Below, one piece after another: positions 24,620-38,600 of a stretch of DNA of 64,000 nt. Origin of the DNA: Rotaria sordida (lineage: Eukaryota > Rotifera > Eurotatoria > Philodinida > Philodinidae); the NCBI GenBank assembly GCA_905250125.1, contig CAJNOL010000558.1, positions 59,882 through 123,881 of the forward strand. The letters run 5' to 3'. The notes beneath the pieces are model-generated. The model saw nothing but the letters and a program-made list of their open reading frames with translations, was not told the DNA's origin and did not search any database. The position numbers and the translations under genes are program-made. Within the stretch, counting starts at the first letter, position 1. The number at the start of each line of letters is the position of its first letter.

Positions 24620-24870
24620 GTTTCGGTCGCGGGTGGATGGGGGGTATGTAAGCGCGTGTGAGTGTGGATGTGGAACATCTGGAAGTGAGGGTATAAAAAT
24701 GAATATAGGCCAGTCTGTGACCTTGGCATTGGAGGATGAGGGGTGGGTGTGGGTATGGATCTCAGTATAGATTTATTCTTCATTCGTACCCGCATTCACA
24801 TTCAGATCCACACTCGACTCGTTGATCTTCTTTCCACTCCTACACCGACACCGACATTCACACCCTATAC
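24620..24870. repeat. telomere-like G-rich then C-rich block (diverged)
   Basis: Plus-strand G-rich sequence (GGGGTGGGTGTGGGTATGG near 24740, and GTGTGAGTGTGGATGTGG near 24655) is followed by a C-rich half (CACATTCAGATCCACACTC, CACCGACACCGACATTCACA). The order is the same as in the blocks at 52.96, 57.16 and 60.83 kb, but the conserved core is not recognisable. Confidence 0.5.
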
Positions 24871-25522
24871 TTACCTGTCTCTTCTGCTGTATTGTCACTT
24901 CCCATAGTGTTTAATCTCTGATTAAAATAGAAACTGGTTAAAATTCATATTCAGCGTAAGAAACTGAGTCTAGTTGCGAATATTAAAACTATTCGATGTG
25001 TTGTGGTCGCCATTACTGGATATCTCTTTATTTGACCAACTAAGTCACATATTTGACTTTATATTTCATACTCTTTTCGGTCCTGTGACGATATGTGCTG
25101 CCACTCTAAGAACATGGTTTCATCATTTGCCAAAAAACTCCAACTGACTTTCTTGGATTCGTTCTGAACAGAAACACTTTAATCATAAATCTATTTTGGC
25201 TCAAAAAACATAATAGAAAGGTTCAAAAATTTGAAATTCCATGATTGAAAAATCCATGTTATCATGGTCCGAAAAACCATAATATCATGTCGACATGTCC
25301 GTCCGGGTCTGTGAAGTAAGGCAATGAAGGGTTCAGTTTCTCGCTACATACTTCGACGCTCATTTCCAGTCGTGTTTTATGAGAAATGTCTATTTTCTGA
25401 CTTAATTCTTTTTTTCATTTGATGAGATCATGCAATTGATGAAGTTAGAGAATTCACTTTCAATCATCACTGTCTGTAAGAGAGAAGTATCTGTAAGGAT
25501 GGACGAATGGAAGCTCCAAACC

Positions 25523-25528
25523 TTTATT
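25523..25528 (-). terminator. candidate poly(A) signal of the small secreted protein gene
   Basis: AATAAA on the minus strand about 55 nt after the stop codon at 25584, so the short gene may be transcribed as it stands. Confidence 0.3.
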
Positions 25529-25583
25529 CAAACTTACATGCACTATTTTGATAGTGTGTTCCACAAAAGATCAACATAACTGA

Positions 25584-25871
25584 TCATTGGCAGCTTTTCA
25601 GTGTTTTCTTCGTCGAAAATTGAATTCTTGCTTGACATGATATCTTTTCACGAATCAATGTTGAATCAGCGGCGTCGTCATATAGGTTATAGCCGAATTG
25701 TGAAAGATATTTGAAGGTATCGAAGTCTGATTTGACCATAGGAATTTTGGATTGGCCACCTTTGCTTAATGATTTTGTCTTCTTTGTCAATGGATTTCGT
25801 TTCAACGAGTTGACCGTAGTAAGAACAAAGAACAAGGTACAAACGACAAGAAGCGAAAAATAATGCATCAT
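25584..25871 (-). CDS. small secreted protein resembling an MMP prodomain (fragment?)
   Basis: ATG at 25871 gives 95 aa. Residues 1-22 are a signal peptide (HYFSLLVVCTLFFVLTTV), followed by a basic linker. DFDTFKYLSQFGY resembles the start of the peptidoglycan-binding-like prodomain of matrix metalloproteinases, where a KYLxxFGY motif is usual. No cysteine switch (PRCGxPD), catalytic domain or credible downstream exon is seen, and the frame ends soon after. It could be the first exon of a broken protease gene or a short remnant. The signal peptide is clear; the MMP link rests on about a dozen residues. Confidence 0.45.
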   Translation of the reverse strand: MMHYFSLLVVCTLFFVLTTVNSLKRNPLTKKTKSLSKGGQSKIPMVKSDFDTFKYLSQFGYNLYDDAADSTLIREKISCQARIQFSTKKTLKSCQ

Positions 25872-25880
25872 GTTGTTCAC

Positions 25881-27993
25881 AACCCAAATGAATGAATCAA
25901 TGAATCAAAATATGATTGAACAATGCTACGAGCCAGCGATTATCTTTGTTATTGTTGTATACTCCAATAATGATGGGAAATAGGAAACTTGATATGAAGC
26001 ATTAACGATCAAAACTGCGCGAACATAAGAGAGTGATTCAATAAAATGATAAAGTTCTCTTCGGTATTTTATTACCTGTGCTCGTTTTGATGTAAGTGAA
26101 AGTCGAGGAATGACAAAAATGTTAGCGTATTGTGCGATTTTTTATCGAAATAGACCCATGAAGTTCACTAGATGTATAGTTGTCCTGTCAGTACTTCATA
26201 ACAAGTGTTAAACTACATATTAGTATCATATAGCTCGCAACGTAACAGATTATGGCATGATCGCCACAAGAGAAATGCCCAACAATTTGCCCGAAGGTGC
26301 AGTGGTTTTTGTCGCATATTCACAGAAATTTTCAGGTCTATCTGTCAGGTTGCTCTAGAGACATGACATACAGAGAATATTTCACGATTAGGATTAGATA
26401 GAGTGCTTTGGGTTTTTTTTCATATTAGATATAGTCCAAAAGAAAGAGGTCGACGAGTCGTGTTTACAGTTCAAATTTCGCATTGTCTAAAGACTCTTTC
26501 GAAGTTTGAAGTGGGAGTGATTTTTACTATCACGCAGTCAAAGGAATTGATCGGGGTCATATCTCTAGATTCTCAAAAGACGTTAACTACAATCCCGTCT
26601 GATTCTTTCTGATTCGAAAAGAGCATATGTTTTTACGTATATCTGAATGAATTCAATTACAGTCAGACAAACTGCTGCTAGGCAGTAAGAAACAATGAAC
26701 TGGACACTGGCAGCAAAACCTTGCTCGAAAACCAACTATATCTCTCGACTTTGCACTTTGTTTTCGAAATTCAGAGCATAGCTGTGATTAGCATGAAAAG
26801 TTCCATCCAAAAAAAAATCGAGAAATGGAAATGGAAATTGGAAATAAGGTTTTTGGTTTTTCCTGAGGAAGGCTCCAAAGATGGGAAAACTCTGTGCAGG
26901 AGGCTTTGAATTCTCAGCAGAATGTTAGTTTGTTGGACTATATGTCATGCTGACTGTCTCGTACTCCCTCAAAAACAATCATCGATACGAATTGATAACT
27001 TGTTCTACCGGTTAGTCACAATGGCTTTGTTAATATGCGCTCGAATTATGCCTGCATTTTCGTTTAGAATCAAGATGAAGATGAGTATTCTACTCTCCTT
27101 GATTTGTTGAAAATACAAATATCAGTATTTAAACATTGAATATCTGAAGATGAAAGTAATCATTTTCACCAAAAATATTTAGAATATTCTTTGAATGATG
27201 AGACCTAATTATAGAGAAAGTTCTAAATAAAATAATTCTGTTTTGAGTTTTTCTGCCAATAGCTCATTCTATAGTAAACATTCAAGAAAACAGTCGTATC
27301 TCTGTAGAGAAGATCTATAGATCGAAAAGTTTTTAGCGTTATTCTAGTCTCAAAGTCTTCTCTTTATGTCTAAAATACGAGCTGAAAAGTGGTGAATTAC
27401 TTCAAACAGTTGCACTTGAAATTGGTTCATATACACAATGGATCATAAATAAGAATATGATAAAAGAAAAAATTTGAATATCACATCCACATCCTCTGTA
27501 GAGTAACTTTTCACTTTCGTATTGCTCTTCAGTTCTATATAATTTTTTATTCATCGAAAATAATACAAGAGAAGAAAGAAAAAACAAACAAACAAACAAA
27601 AGAAAAACATGGGCAATGTAGCAGAAATTCGATCACTGCTGATAATCAAATAGTATTTGTCGAATGTATATGTATATAAATGTGAGTGTCTTCTTTTTCT
27701 CTTCCGTTTATAAACGTACAACAACCAACAACAAAAAAAAAAGGATGACAAAACAACAGGAAATAGTAATAATAATAGTAAATGAACGAACAAACGTCTT
27801 GAATAAAAAAAAAAAAAGAAAACAAATAAACACATACGTTGTTTGCCGATGGGTACAAAGAAAAATACCAAAAAGAAACAGGATAATTGTCAAGATGATG
27901 TTTTTTTATTTTCTAATTGAATTCAAAAATGCAAGAGAGAGAAAAACAAATATATATATATGTATATATATCTAAGAAAAACAAAAATAACAG
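25881..27993. other. intergenic; nothing recognised
   Basis: Between the small secreted protein gene and the 3' end of the PP2C gene. A-rich tracts near 27575-27605 and 27730-27825 and a TA repeat near 27950-27970 make long chance frames on both strands; none looks coding. Confidence 0.5.
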
Positions 27994-30900
27994 CTATTGC
28001 GTCAATGCAGTAATCGTGTTATTTGCTGATGGAATATCGCCAGATGAAGAATTTGATGTTGTTGATTCATCATCATTTTCATCTTTTTCATCATCATGAT
28101 CATTATTTGTTAACGCCTATAAAAATAGAAAAATGTATAGGGTTCAAGATTAAAAATAAAGAAATAAGACAGAATATTATTAATGCAAATAGTGCTATTA
28201 ACATCAAATTAATTGCATTAAAAATAATTGTCCTAATAAAAAATGATTTGATCAAATGTTAAGATAAGAATGAGTTAGATCTGTCCTATAAAGAAAATGA
28301 CGACACATTTTTTGCAAAACAAACGACATATGGAATACGGGTTTATAATGTCTTTCTTATAATATTCTCATTTTCTTTTTAAATTCTCTCAATACAGACG
28401 ACATTCGACAGTTCGAAAGTAAGCACATGAATGAACTTTTTTTTCTTTTAGTTTTATAAAAATCTGCCTGTAGTTTACATAGAAAATTTTACACATGTAA
28501 ATATCTAGTTGAAAACAATTTTTATCTTTATTACTGAACAAACTATCGAAAGCTTTTTTTTTTTCATTGATTTTCAAAAGAAAATTTTTCTTTAGATAAG
28601 ATAGACAATAGTTATTTAAGCTCTATATCATAGAATGAAAATTTTCTAAAATTTATCGTTATCATCATATTTTCTTCTTTTCTTTTGATAGTATTAAGTC
28701 ATAGAGTTTGCAGCAACCCGCGAAAGAGATAGTCTCATACTTTACAAGAAAAGAATAATTTTGTTTTTGTTAGATATTCATATTTATATGAAAAATAATT
28801 GTTTTGTGTCAGTAAGGCATTCAAGAAGAAAAAGAAAAGTATAGTGAGAAACAAATATAGAATTAGTGATATTGGTGAACATATTTGCAAAAAAAAAAAC
28901 AAGAAAACAAAACAAGAGAAAAATAAATGTAAGAAAAAGAATGATTGTTGTGTAAAGGGAATAATAATATGTGATTTTGATGCATACAGAGCAATAGCCA
29001 ATAGATGGAATGTATTAAATAACTATGAGGAGAAAGTGGAATAAAAATACCGCATTGGTGTTGTTGAATTTCGCTGAAAGATATATATGATTTGTTTAAT
29101 TTTTACAATTCTTTTTTTTTTTTATAGTAATTTTATTTTAAATACAAGAAAAAATATTCTTTGCAATTACCCCGCTGTTTGAATTTGTTGTATTATTTGT
29201 TCCTTTTGTCATAGAATCATATGTAGTTTCGAAAACAGAACGTCTATTTCAAAAAAAAAACAAATTATTTTTTAATTTTATAAAAGATGTAAAGTAAGTT
29301 TTGACCTTCTCATGCAATCCCAGGTGAATAAAAACTCTGGGAAATGAGAGAAACTTGAAAACAGAAATCCGATAATTGGATTCGGTGACCGCTCGTTTCA
29401 GTCAGCAATCAAATACGATCGCCAGATTTCTGTTTCCAAGTTCCTACTATTTTCCGACAGGAAATGGAGTCTTTCTTGCGAGTTCTTGCCGGAATTCATA
29501 GTATACATACTAGACAATTAGATCGACTCTATACTAGAATTTGAACTTTTTTCTTATTATTCTTACAGAGATATAATTGTATCTCTGTAAAAATAATAAG
29601 CAAATAGCTGAAATTCAAGTTTAGAGAAATATCATCTTCAGTCAATATAGAAAAACGTGAGAAAATAATATTACATGAGACGGTCAAAAAAATTTCTTTT
29701 TATAGCCTTTATCACATTATTTTTACTTTGCAATAAAACCACCACCAGCTGGAAGTGCTTCACGAATTGATGTTTGTTCATTAAGAGATGTCATAACTTG
29801 TTGCCAAACTGTACTAGCATCTAAACTTGTTTTATTTGGATTACGATTGCAAATTTCTAGTAAAGAGAAAAAAAAAGAAACAATCGTTGCTAAATAGATT
29901 TAATAAGTAAAACACAATTCGCAATTGTATTCAAAACAAACAAAGTGAACCTAACACTTTCGATATCAGCGTATAGAATTTTGTATTGTGTTTTTTTTTC
30001 AAGCTTCTCAATTTTTAAATAGCAAATAAATATTAAGATGTGATGATGCAGCTTTTATTACTTGCAAGTATGAGTGTGTATGAAGTGAAAAACGATGAAA
30101 AATAGACGAAATGACTTTCGACTAGGATGAATGTAAGGTCTGTGTAACAAAATCTGTAATTTAATTCAATGATGAGTATATCATTCGACAGTTTACACTG
30201 TCTACTCGCATAATCTCTATGTCACTTTTCTTCGTATTTGAATTATTATGTGACTTATAAAAAGCCGAGAATTATTTAGTATTAGCACCTACTGATTGTA
30301 TTTGTGTCATCATCAAATTCTTCAAGAAATGGCAATAAATAAACGCTAACAAACAGCAGCCTATATATAATCGACGCTATCTTACATTATCATACCTTAA
30401 TAAAGACTTGAAACTATAAATATTATTCCAAGTAGCATTACCCAAAACGTGTAGAATTTCTTTTTTCAAACTTTTATAAGTCATATCATAGCTCGGATAT
30501 GAAGAGAAGTGACTATGAAAATAGATAATGTAGGCTATTGAACCATATACAAATCATTAGATTAGATTTTGGTATAGCGGAGGACCTCCTGAGATAGTAT
30601 GACATTCATAGTTTTTTCAAATCAATGTTCTCCCACGATACAAGGGAAATTTTTTATAACATTCTTAATTCTTCGGAGAGAAACAGATTGCTTATGTATA
30701 GAATTCATTTAATAGATATTACAGAATATTATATGCGAAATTCAATTCAATATCTAGATGGCTACTTCAAGTATCATTTTACTGAACATGTTTCGGCTAG
30801 GTAGTTTATTAAATATTTGATGAATATCTTATTCCAAGTTTCTATAAAATATTGATATAGTGCACCTTTTCAGGTATGATTTCGTAGGATACCATAGGTG

Positions 30901-33007
30901 GTGCACGGTCAATTTTTTCGATGAAGTAATTAACTTTTAAATGTAGCAGCGAGATTCATGGATTTCTGATGGCTATCCACCGGAATGATGTCACTTTCTG
31001 CTGTAAAACTTGAAAAAATACTAGTTACTTGAAAGCAAGAATCCGATGATCGGATTTCTGCTGTTATGTTCTTATCATTTCCTGTATTTTCACGCCGGAA
31101 TGGGCCCGTATTTCTTGATCTGTTAATTGTAATGTGTCATGAGTAAAAGAGAGAAATAAAAACTTTTTCTAACATTAATAAAACAATAATAAATATCTCT
31201 ATCTATATGAAACTAATAGGAACTAAAATATGATAATTTATAACTAAATCTATCCTTATTATAATTCATACCAATAGTTTTTTTACGAATTTCATTATCA
31301 AGTGCTTCATCTTTGGCTTTCCATTCTTGACTTGGTATTGGTGCATTTTTAAATGCAATTATTACCAAACTCATATTATCTTTGCTACCCTAAAAGAAAA
31401 TAGTAATGGCGAATTATTTAAATAAAATGAAGAAAAAAAAACAAAATAAGATATAAACAAACTTTATATAAACACATATCAAGTATTGAATTAGCTATTT
31501 CACAAAGATCATCTGTTACACGCATACGACCAAGTATATAAGCAGCTAATTCTTCATTTGTAATTACATCCCATATACCATCACAAGCAAGTACAATAAA
31601 AGCAATTTGTTCATCTTGTTTTGTTTGACGTGTATAATAAGTTATTTCAGGTTCTGGTGAAACTAATTGTTGATCTGGTCGACGATTTGAATTATTTTTA
31701 TATTCAAAATCACCAAGAGCACGTGATACAGCTAATGAACCATTTACTCTTTGAATAAGTACAGTACCACCGGCTTCTTGAATTCGTTGACGTTCAGCTT
31801 GATCACCTATATTTAAAGAATAGACATACAAAAAAACAACGTTTTGTTTTTTGTTCTTTACTTGGTTTATGATCCTTTGTAGCAAGAAGAATTCGACCAT
31901 CAGTCGATACAAGAATAGCTCGTGAATCACCAACATTAAGAAAATAAACTCGTTCAGGATCAATTAAACAAGATATAGCTGTTGAACCACTTTTATCATC
32001 TAAATAATACAATATCATTTATTCACAGTTGAATATTTTAATTCAACTTTAACAAAAGAACCTGGATTATTACTACGATTTTCTTCTCTCCATTCATTAT
32101 CAAATTTAAAATATGCATCTTTTATAGCCATTTCAAATTTATTCGAATCAAGTTGTGGTGATGTTATATGTTGCGATGATTTTAAATTTCCATTTTCTTG
32201 TACTAATCCATTAAGACATGAAATTATACGTAAATGTAGTTTTTCAGCTGATTTAACTGCTGTACGAAATCCTGCATGACCATCAAATATACCAAAATAT
32301 GACCAATGTGACCAACGATTGTCATCTAATTTAAGAACTGCTGTATGTGCATCTTCCATATCCACACTAAATGAATTTAAATGATCGTTAAACAATAAAA
32401 AACAAAGAAAAACAAATTTACCGCCATCCTTGCATAGATCCAAGACCATAACGAAGATCATCATTTTTACCACTAATATTATGTTTTTCAGTTTTAGGTT
32501 TTTCCAAAAATTGACCCATCGATCTATATGAATATAGTAAAGAATATTAAAATGAATTCTCAGATATGAATCATATGAAATAACATGAGTAATAAAGTTC
32601 CTTTTTCTGTATAAAAGTTACTAATTCACAAAAAAAAAAGAACAAAGAAATAATCATGAGTGGGAAAAATGCAAGTGATTGATATAATAAAGTTATATAT
32701 CACATAGTCAAATCTATTATCTTTTGTTTTTGTATTTCAATATCATTCAATTCACCTACCGAAAGGTTGACAAAGATGACTGAAAAGAATCTCTATTAAT
32801 TGCCGAAGACATACAAGCAGGAAGACGAAAAATCTGTCGAAATCGTGACCAACTATCTTCTGTAGGTAATGTTGTATTTGATATACAATTCGATCGATCA
32901 CGTGTTACAATTGGTGTATCTGTTTTTCGAAATAATGATTCAAACCACAATGATGATGATGATGTTTCATTATTCTCTGACGATGATGATGATGATGACT
33001 CCGACAT
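27994..33007 (-). CDS. PPM1: PP2C-family Ser/Thr protein phosphatase (PPM1A/B-like), nine exons
   Basis: Metal-dependent phosphatase, probably cytosolic/nuclear, that typically dampens stress kinase pathways. Exons: 33007-32760, 32523-32422, 32366-32062, 31999-31862, 31806-31463, 31389-31272, 29856-29727, 29243-29171, 28116-27994. All junctions are GT..AG and in phase, totalling 526 aa. A Ser-rich N-terminal extension of about 100 residues precedes the catalytic domain. Catalytic and metal-binding motifs are intact: GWRVDMEDAH (115-124), FGIFDGHAG (D145/G146), [28 protein letters not shown] (D340) and GSKDNMS (D383). The helical part after it ([12 protein letters not shown]) fits PPM1A/B. The last two exons encode a low-complexity Asp/Ser/Asn tail. 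Introns are short except three (1415, 483 and 1054 nt); the 483-nt one carries a miniature inverted-repeat element. The last two exons rest on splice phase only. Confidence 0.88.
29296..29691. mobile_element. MITE inside a PP2C intron (about 396 bp)
   Basis: Ends TTTTGACCTTCTCATGCAAT (left) and the reverse complement of TTTTGACCGTCTCATGTAAT (right) match at 18 of 20 bases. Inside, 29553-29573 and 29580-29600 form a near-perfect 21-bp hairpin (TACAGAGATA core), and a second inverted pair surrounds CAGAAATC. Right-end sequence of the same family recurs at about 44689-44830 in the kinase gene. Confidence 0.7.
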
Positions 33008-35626
33008 CTCTTTCGTTTTTTTTTTTTGTTTTTAAATATTTCTAACTGTTTATATCACAAGTGGTCATGTAACTCACGTGTCTTCTAGGAATTTTTGTTT
33101 TTGTTCTCTCAATCCCATATATAATATAAAGAAAAGAATTTTTACTATTTACAATGATTATATTCTTTTCTTTTTCGAATTAAATAATGCAAAGAAGATA
33201 AAAGCAAAAACAAGAAAAGAAACAAGGGAACATATCTAATGTTATATAAGTAATAAAGGTACACACCTGTGTGTTTACTGTGACAAGACACACACACCCA
33301 CACAATCACAAATATAAGTTAAAAATTTTCTTGATTTAATCGTGATCGATCAATATTCTAAAAATAATAAAATGATAAATTTTATTCAAAAAAAAAAAAA
33401 AAAAACAAATTATCTTACATATCAGAAGAAAACATTCGTTTGAGATAAAAACCAAAAAAGCATAATTTAATTCTAAAATTAAACAAAAACAATGAACTAG
33501 AATTATTATATAAATAACAACAAAAAGAAAAAAAATTCAATCTCCGACTTACATATTATTTATATTAAGATGTTCATCGAATCGAAGAAACATAATCAAT
33601 GTTTCTTCAATAATTAAATTCGTTACATAAATATTAAAACGCGCGATATTATAAAACGAAATTTCCTTAATGATAACATATCCGGGATTAAAGTTACTTG
33701 ACATACAGAATTTTTGCGGTTGAAAATATCGTTCTATTACTTTATAAAGTTTTGTTTTTTTTTGTCCGTTTCATTTTTCATACAGGGCAATTCAATATTA
33801 CTGACATTCTTACTTCAAGATTGAATAATTTCGTTTGAAAGTTATTTTTATATTCAATCGGATAGAGTATTGTCTGTTTAAACACATGAACTCATCTATT
33901 AAGTCATGGTAACCTTTTATAGTAACGGCTTTAGGAGAGAAAAAAGACACTGTAGGTGATCATTCTTCTCTTCCGAACTATTTTTATTAGCAGAAAATGC
34001 TCAGAAATAAACTGACATAGAGAATTGTGAAGTCAAAATATTTCAACTTCGAAAACTTTTCTTCCTATAAATTAACGACAGTTTACTTGTTCAGAGATAT
34101 TATGTAATTCAAGATTAATAGACTATCACGAATCATATCTGATTTGAGAGTATTGTGAGCGAATACACAGCAGAGTAAGAGATTCTAAATTTAAGAAGAA
34201 AATAAGATAATTGTATTAAATTAGTATTATAAAAAAAAACCCACAAAATACACTTGAACTCTGAGATAATTTCTACCAACTCCAACGGAGTTCAGAGTCT
34301 CGTGCCGATCTCTATTTCAAAACACGGTTTATAACTATGATCACCTTCCTTACCTAAAACTTTAGATCTAACATTGATCCTTTGTACATTTCTTGATATT
34401 AAGTCTACTTTTACAATCTATGCTTTTTTTCCATTTGATGTCATATATTTTTTGGGTAAAAGTACAAGCAAATAAATCATAGAAGCTATTGTTTCAAAAA
34501 AGCAAAAAGTGAAATCCTACTAAAACATTCATAAGCAAAGAAAAACAAATGTTTAATTGGATTATCCAGAGTTCTCAACATCACCTATAGAAGAAATTTA
34601 TTCTTCCGATTTATAAATCTTATTCGATCTACCCGAAATATTTGTAAAAAAAAAAAAGAAAAAAATATATTCACTAGTTTGTATAATTTCTAATAGTTTG
34701 ACAAATTTTTAACATTATACATTCATTTAATCCTTTCGAAAGAGAAAAAAAAGGGAATATTCTAAACAAGAAAAAATTGATTATGACATCATAAAAATAA
34801 AATTATTTACAATAACAAAAACAAAAAAAAAAGAAAAATAAAGGTTTAAATTATTTATTAAAGAGAAAGAAAAGAAGAAAAAAAAACGAAAAAGAAAAAT
34901 TTATTCTAACCAGTGAAGCATAAAATCTTTGTAAGCATACATGAAAAGGAAGGATGATGGGACGGTGTGTTCAAAAATGATCTCTTTTTCCTTTTTTCTT
35001 TTGTTTTTTCTCTGTCTTTTCTCTATTTGATCATCGTCATCACCATTGACGATGCAAATGCATTCTCTATTCTGACGAGTAGATTTTTTTATTGGATAAT
35101 ATTCGGATCAATTCAACTAAAGAATAGATGTCGATATAAAAATTGTAATCGAGTTTGACTTTTTTTTCGTTTGTGCTTATCGGTTATATTTTTTTGATCC
35201 GTTCCTTCCTTCGACCGTATTTATGATGAGAAAATTTTAAGTACGAGGACTAAACAAATAGTCGATAACTAACATAAAAATATTTAATGAAGAAACGAAA
35301 AAGAAAAATCCAGGTGATAAGAATAAGAATGAATAGATTTTTTTATTGTTTATGTAGATTTATGATTTAATTTGAATATTTTGAACAAACATTTGATAAA
35401 TATCTGCATATACTCAACTGATATTAATTCATGTATACAGCATTAATTTGGTAAGAAAGAAATAAAAGTATCGATTTTGTTTCTTTTCATTTTTAATATT
35501 CTTTGTGAATAAAAAAAAACGATATCAAAAATATAAATAAAAAAAATAATGATTCGTTTTTTTCAGTTAAGTATTGATGTAACAAAAAAAGAATGTATAT
35601 ATATATTTTCTTTCAGACATTGATCA
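33008..35626. other. head-to-head intergenic region between PP2C and MAP3K genes
   Basis: 2.6 kb shared 5' region of two divergently transcribed signalling genes. It contains an (AC)n tract near 33287-33310 and A-rich runs. A splice acceptor (TTTCAG at 35611-35616) just before the kinase ATG suggests that a noncoding or further N-terminal exon of the kinase lies here; I could not identify it. Confidence 0.45.
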
Positions 35627-38600
35627 ATGGGTCCATTAAAAGTCGTCCTGTTGACTGAATCTAATTCACTCACAGGAAATGAAGCTCTACCATATAAATA
35701 TTATGGACAAAAATTATGGACAAAGATTCAATCTATTGTTGAAGAACTTCATTATCGATGTGAATCAGTTGATTTACATAAACTCGATTTTCAAGAGCAT
35801 GAATCAGTTAATAAATTTCTCAATGCTGATATTGTTATTATGGTATTTATAAATCTAATTTGTTGATTCTTTTTTATTTTCTATCTAATTATTATTTTCT
35901 AGGATGTTACTAATCAAGATCGACGTCCAACATTTATGTATCATAAAGGTAATCGAGAAAGTATGGATTGTATGGATGATATCGTATTAATACAAGCTAG
36001 TGGCGTAGAAAATGATAGTGCTATTCATGATCTCAAAGTAGATAGTTTTGTTTTTTTAATAAAATAAATTTTATTCTGAAAATTTTCTTTATTTTATATA
36101 TAGACAACATGTAAAATAAAATTATTAATTGTTTATCGATATGATGAAAGTAAAGATGTTTTTTATGATACAACACAATCAACATATCCGTTTCCATTAC
36201 TTAACACAAATCTTAAGAATTTCTTAGAACGAGCTGCTGATAATATTCAGTATGAAGATTTTAATTGAATAAATAAAATTTTCTATAGATATATATTTAT
36301 TTTGTATAGAAAAGGACTTGCTGATCGATATATATCTCGTATGAATACACGAAAACTTGAATTACAAGATAGTCAAACTTATCGTGATGTATATTTGAAT
36401 TCTTTTTTTTAATTTTATCTTTGATTAGAATAATTTTGTTTTTTTTTTAAAGTTTTTATGGAATGAAGTATGTGGTGAAATGTTAAATGAAATAAATCAA
36501 GAATATGTAACACCTAAATTAATTACAAAATTAATGTATGCTTTTCGAGATATTCAAGTAAGATTTTATTTTTGATTCCAAAAAAAAAACAATAATAATA
36601 ATAACTGTTAATTTTAAGGATTATGAATCAATGATAAATTTAAATCAACGTTGTGAACAATTGGGAGAAATAGCGAAAAAAATCAAAAATAATATGATGA
36701 TTTCATATTTAACTGCATTTGCTCGTAGTCGGTAAAATATAATAGTTTTTTTTTTTTTTTTTATTAATTTTTAAATATAAATCTCTAATTATTTTTATAG
36801 ACGAAATCAACCTGGTGATCGTGATGAAGCATTAAATATTCTTGAACATTTATGTCAAACAAAAAAAACTGAAAGTGAATTATCAAATGATGTTATTTGT
36901 TTATGTGGAAGAATTTATAAAGATAAATTTACTGAATCATTTTGTCAAGATCAAGATTCTTTAGAAAAAGCTATTGAATGGTATAGAAGAGGTTTTGCTG
37001 CTGATCCAAATATATAGTAAGATAAAAACTAAAAATTTATTTTTTTTTTTATTAATTAAATTATGAAAATTTATAGTGCTGGTATTAATTTATTATTTCT
37101 ATTAGCAATTAAAATTGAAGATTTAAAAAAGAATAATGAAGTATATAGAATTAGTAAGTTATTTTGTATTATCAAATTTTGATTTATTGAAAAAGACTAT
37201 TATGTGTCAATTTGTAGAATACTTCATAATGACATGAAATTATCTCTGAAGTTCATCTTTGAAAATTGATCTTGAGTTCGGGATATTCAAATTGCATGAA
37301 ATTTTTAGAATATATTTGGTCTATAATAGAGAGACTATGGTAAAATTTTCAGCTCTATACCATAACATTTTCAGAAGACATTAAGCAAACAAAGGTAAAA
37401 AAAAATAGCTCGTTTAGTAACACAAATTTGCTTGGGGTACTATTATTCTATAGATTTAATTGTTTTTTTGCTATTTAAAAAAAGTATGTCAGAGGGCAGT
37501 GCTCTTGTTTTTTTTTAAACTCTTATTTTTTATGTGAAGAAAGAAAATGACAAGTTTAATATGTTAAAAAGCTCTCAGAAAATGATCACCCATTTATAGA
37601 AGTACTTTTTTTATATAACAATAATAAAAAAATTATTTCAAAGAAAAAAACTGATGTTGTAGCTTCATATGTTCATTCAAAAACTCAATTAACTATAAAG
37701 AAGCTCCTTTCGAGAATTCTGGAATGGGCGATTAGAACAGATTTACTGGTTTCTATGAAACAAAAAAGAAACATACTTTTCAAGTAGATGACGGAAATCA
37801 TCAAAAATTTTAGCTAAAATAACGAAATATCAAATAAAAAAAATAATGTCATTTATGAAAGATCGAACTTTGAGTTGTGTTTCTTTTTTTGAGGGGCAAA
37901 AGTCTTAACATATTGCTATCGTTTTTCGAAGAATAACGTTGTATACAATAAGAATTCATAATAAAATAGATAAAAAGCTTCTGTAAAGAGTTTTTATCAT
38001 TTCATATGTAATAACAGTAGTATTATTCACTCTCAACTAACATATTAAGTCTAATATTAACTTGTCGAAAACATATAATATTTGTAAATTCTTTTTCTTC
38101 ATCTTAAAAAAAATTTATTGAAAGATAAGAAATTCGACACGTTATCGTCTTTAGATAAGATATTACTAACAATAATGATTATTTTAATATATAAACTTTA
38201 TCAGATAACGAATCTAAAAGAAGAGATTGATTTTAGAAGTTGATTATTCTACATTATGATACATATAGTTTTCTAGATTAAATAAAAGATAAATTTTCAA
38301 AATAATAATATTTACTTTTTTTTTTTTTCTTAGTTATTCAACTCAATGCATTACTTGGTAAAAAAGGTCGTTCACTTCGAGATTTAACAGATTATTGGGA
38401 TGTAGCAACATATTTTGAACTTCATGCTGTTCAACGTGATTGGTCAAAAGCATGTTTAGCTGCATTACATATGTATTTATTAAATCCTCCAATATGGTAT
38501 TTAAAATCAACAATAAATAATTTAAAAATTCTTCATCAAGCAACACGTATGCGTGATCAACAAAAACTTCGAACACAACATTCAACTAGTTCCGATGATG

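Noticed and set aside
24546-24795. Plus- and minus-strand frames across the GT-rich block
   Set aside because: Open only because of the G/T-rich repeat; composition artefact.
27551-27975. Several overlapping frames on both strands
   Set aside because: Phe/Leu- or Lys-rich products of A/T runs; typical artefacts of homopolymer-rich sequence.
31418-31490. Longer exon reading past the donor in the PP2C gene
   Set aside because: The continued frame gives a hydrophobic tail unlike PP2C, whereas splicing at 31463 restores the conserved GSKDNMS motif.
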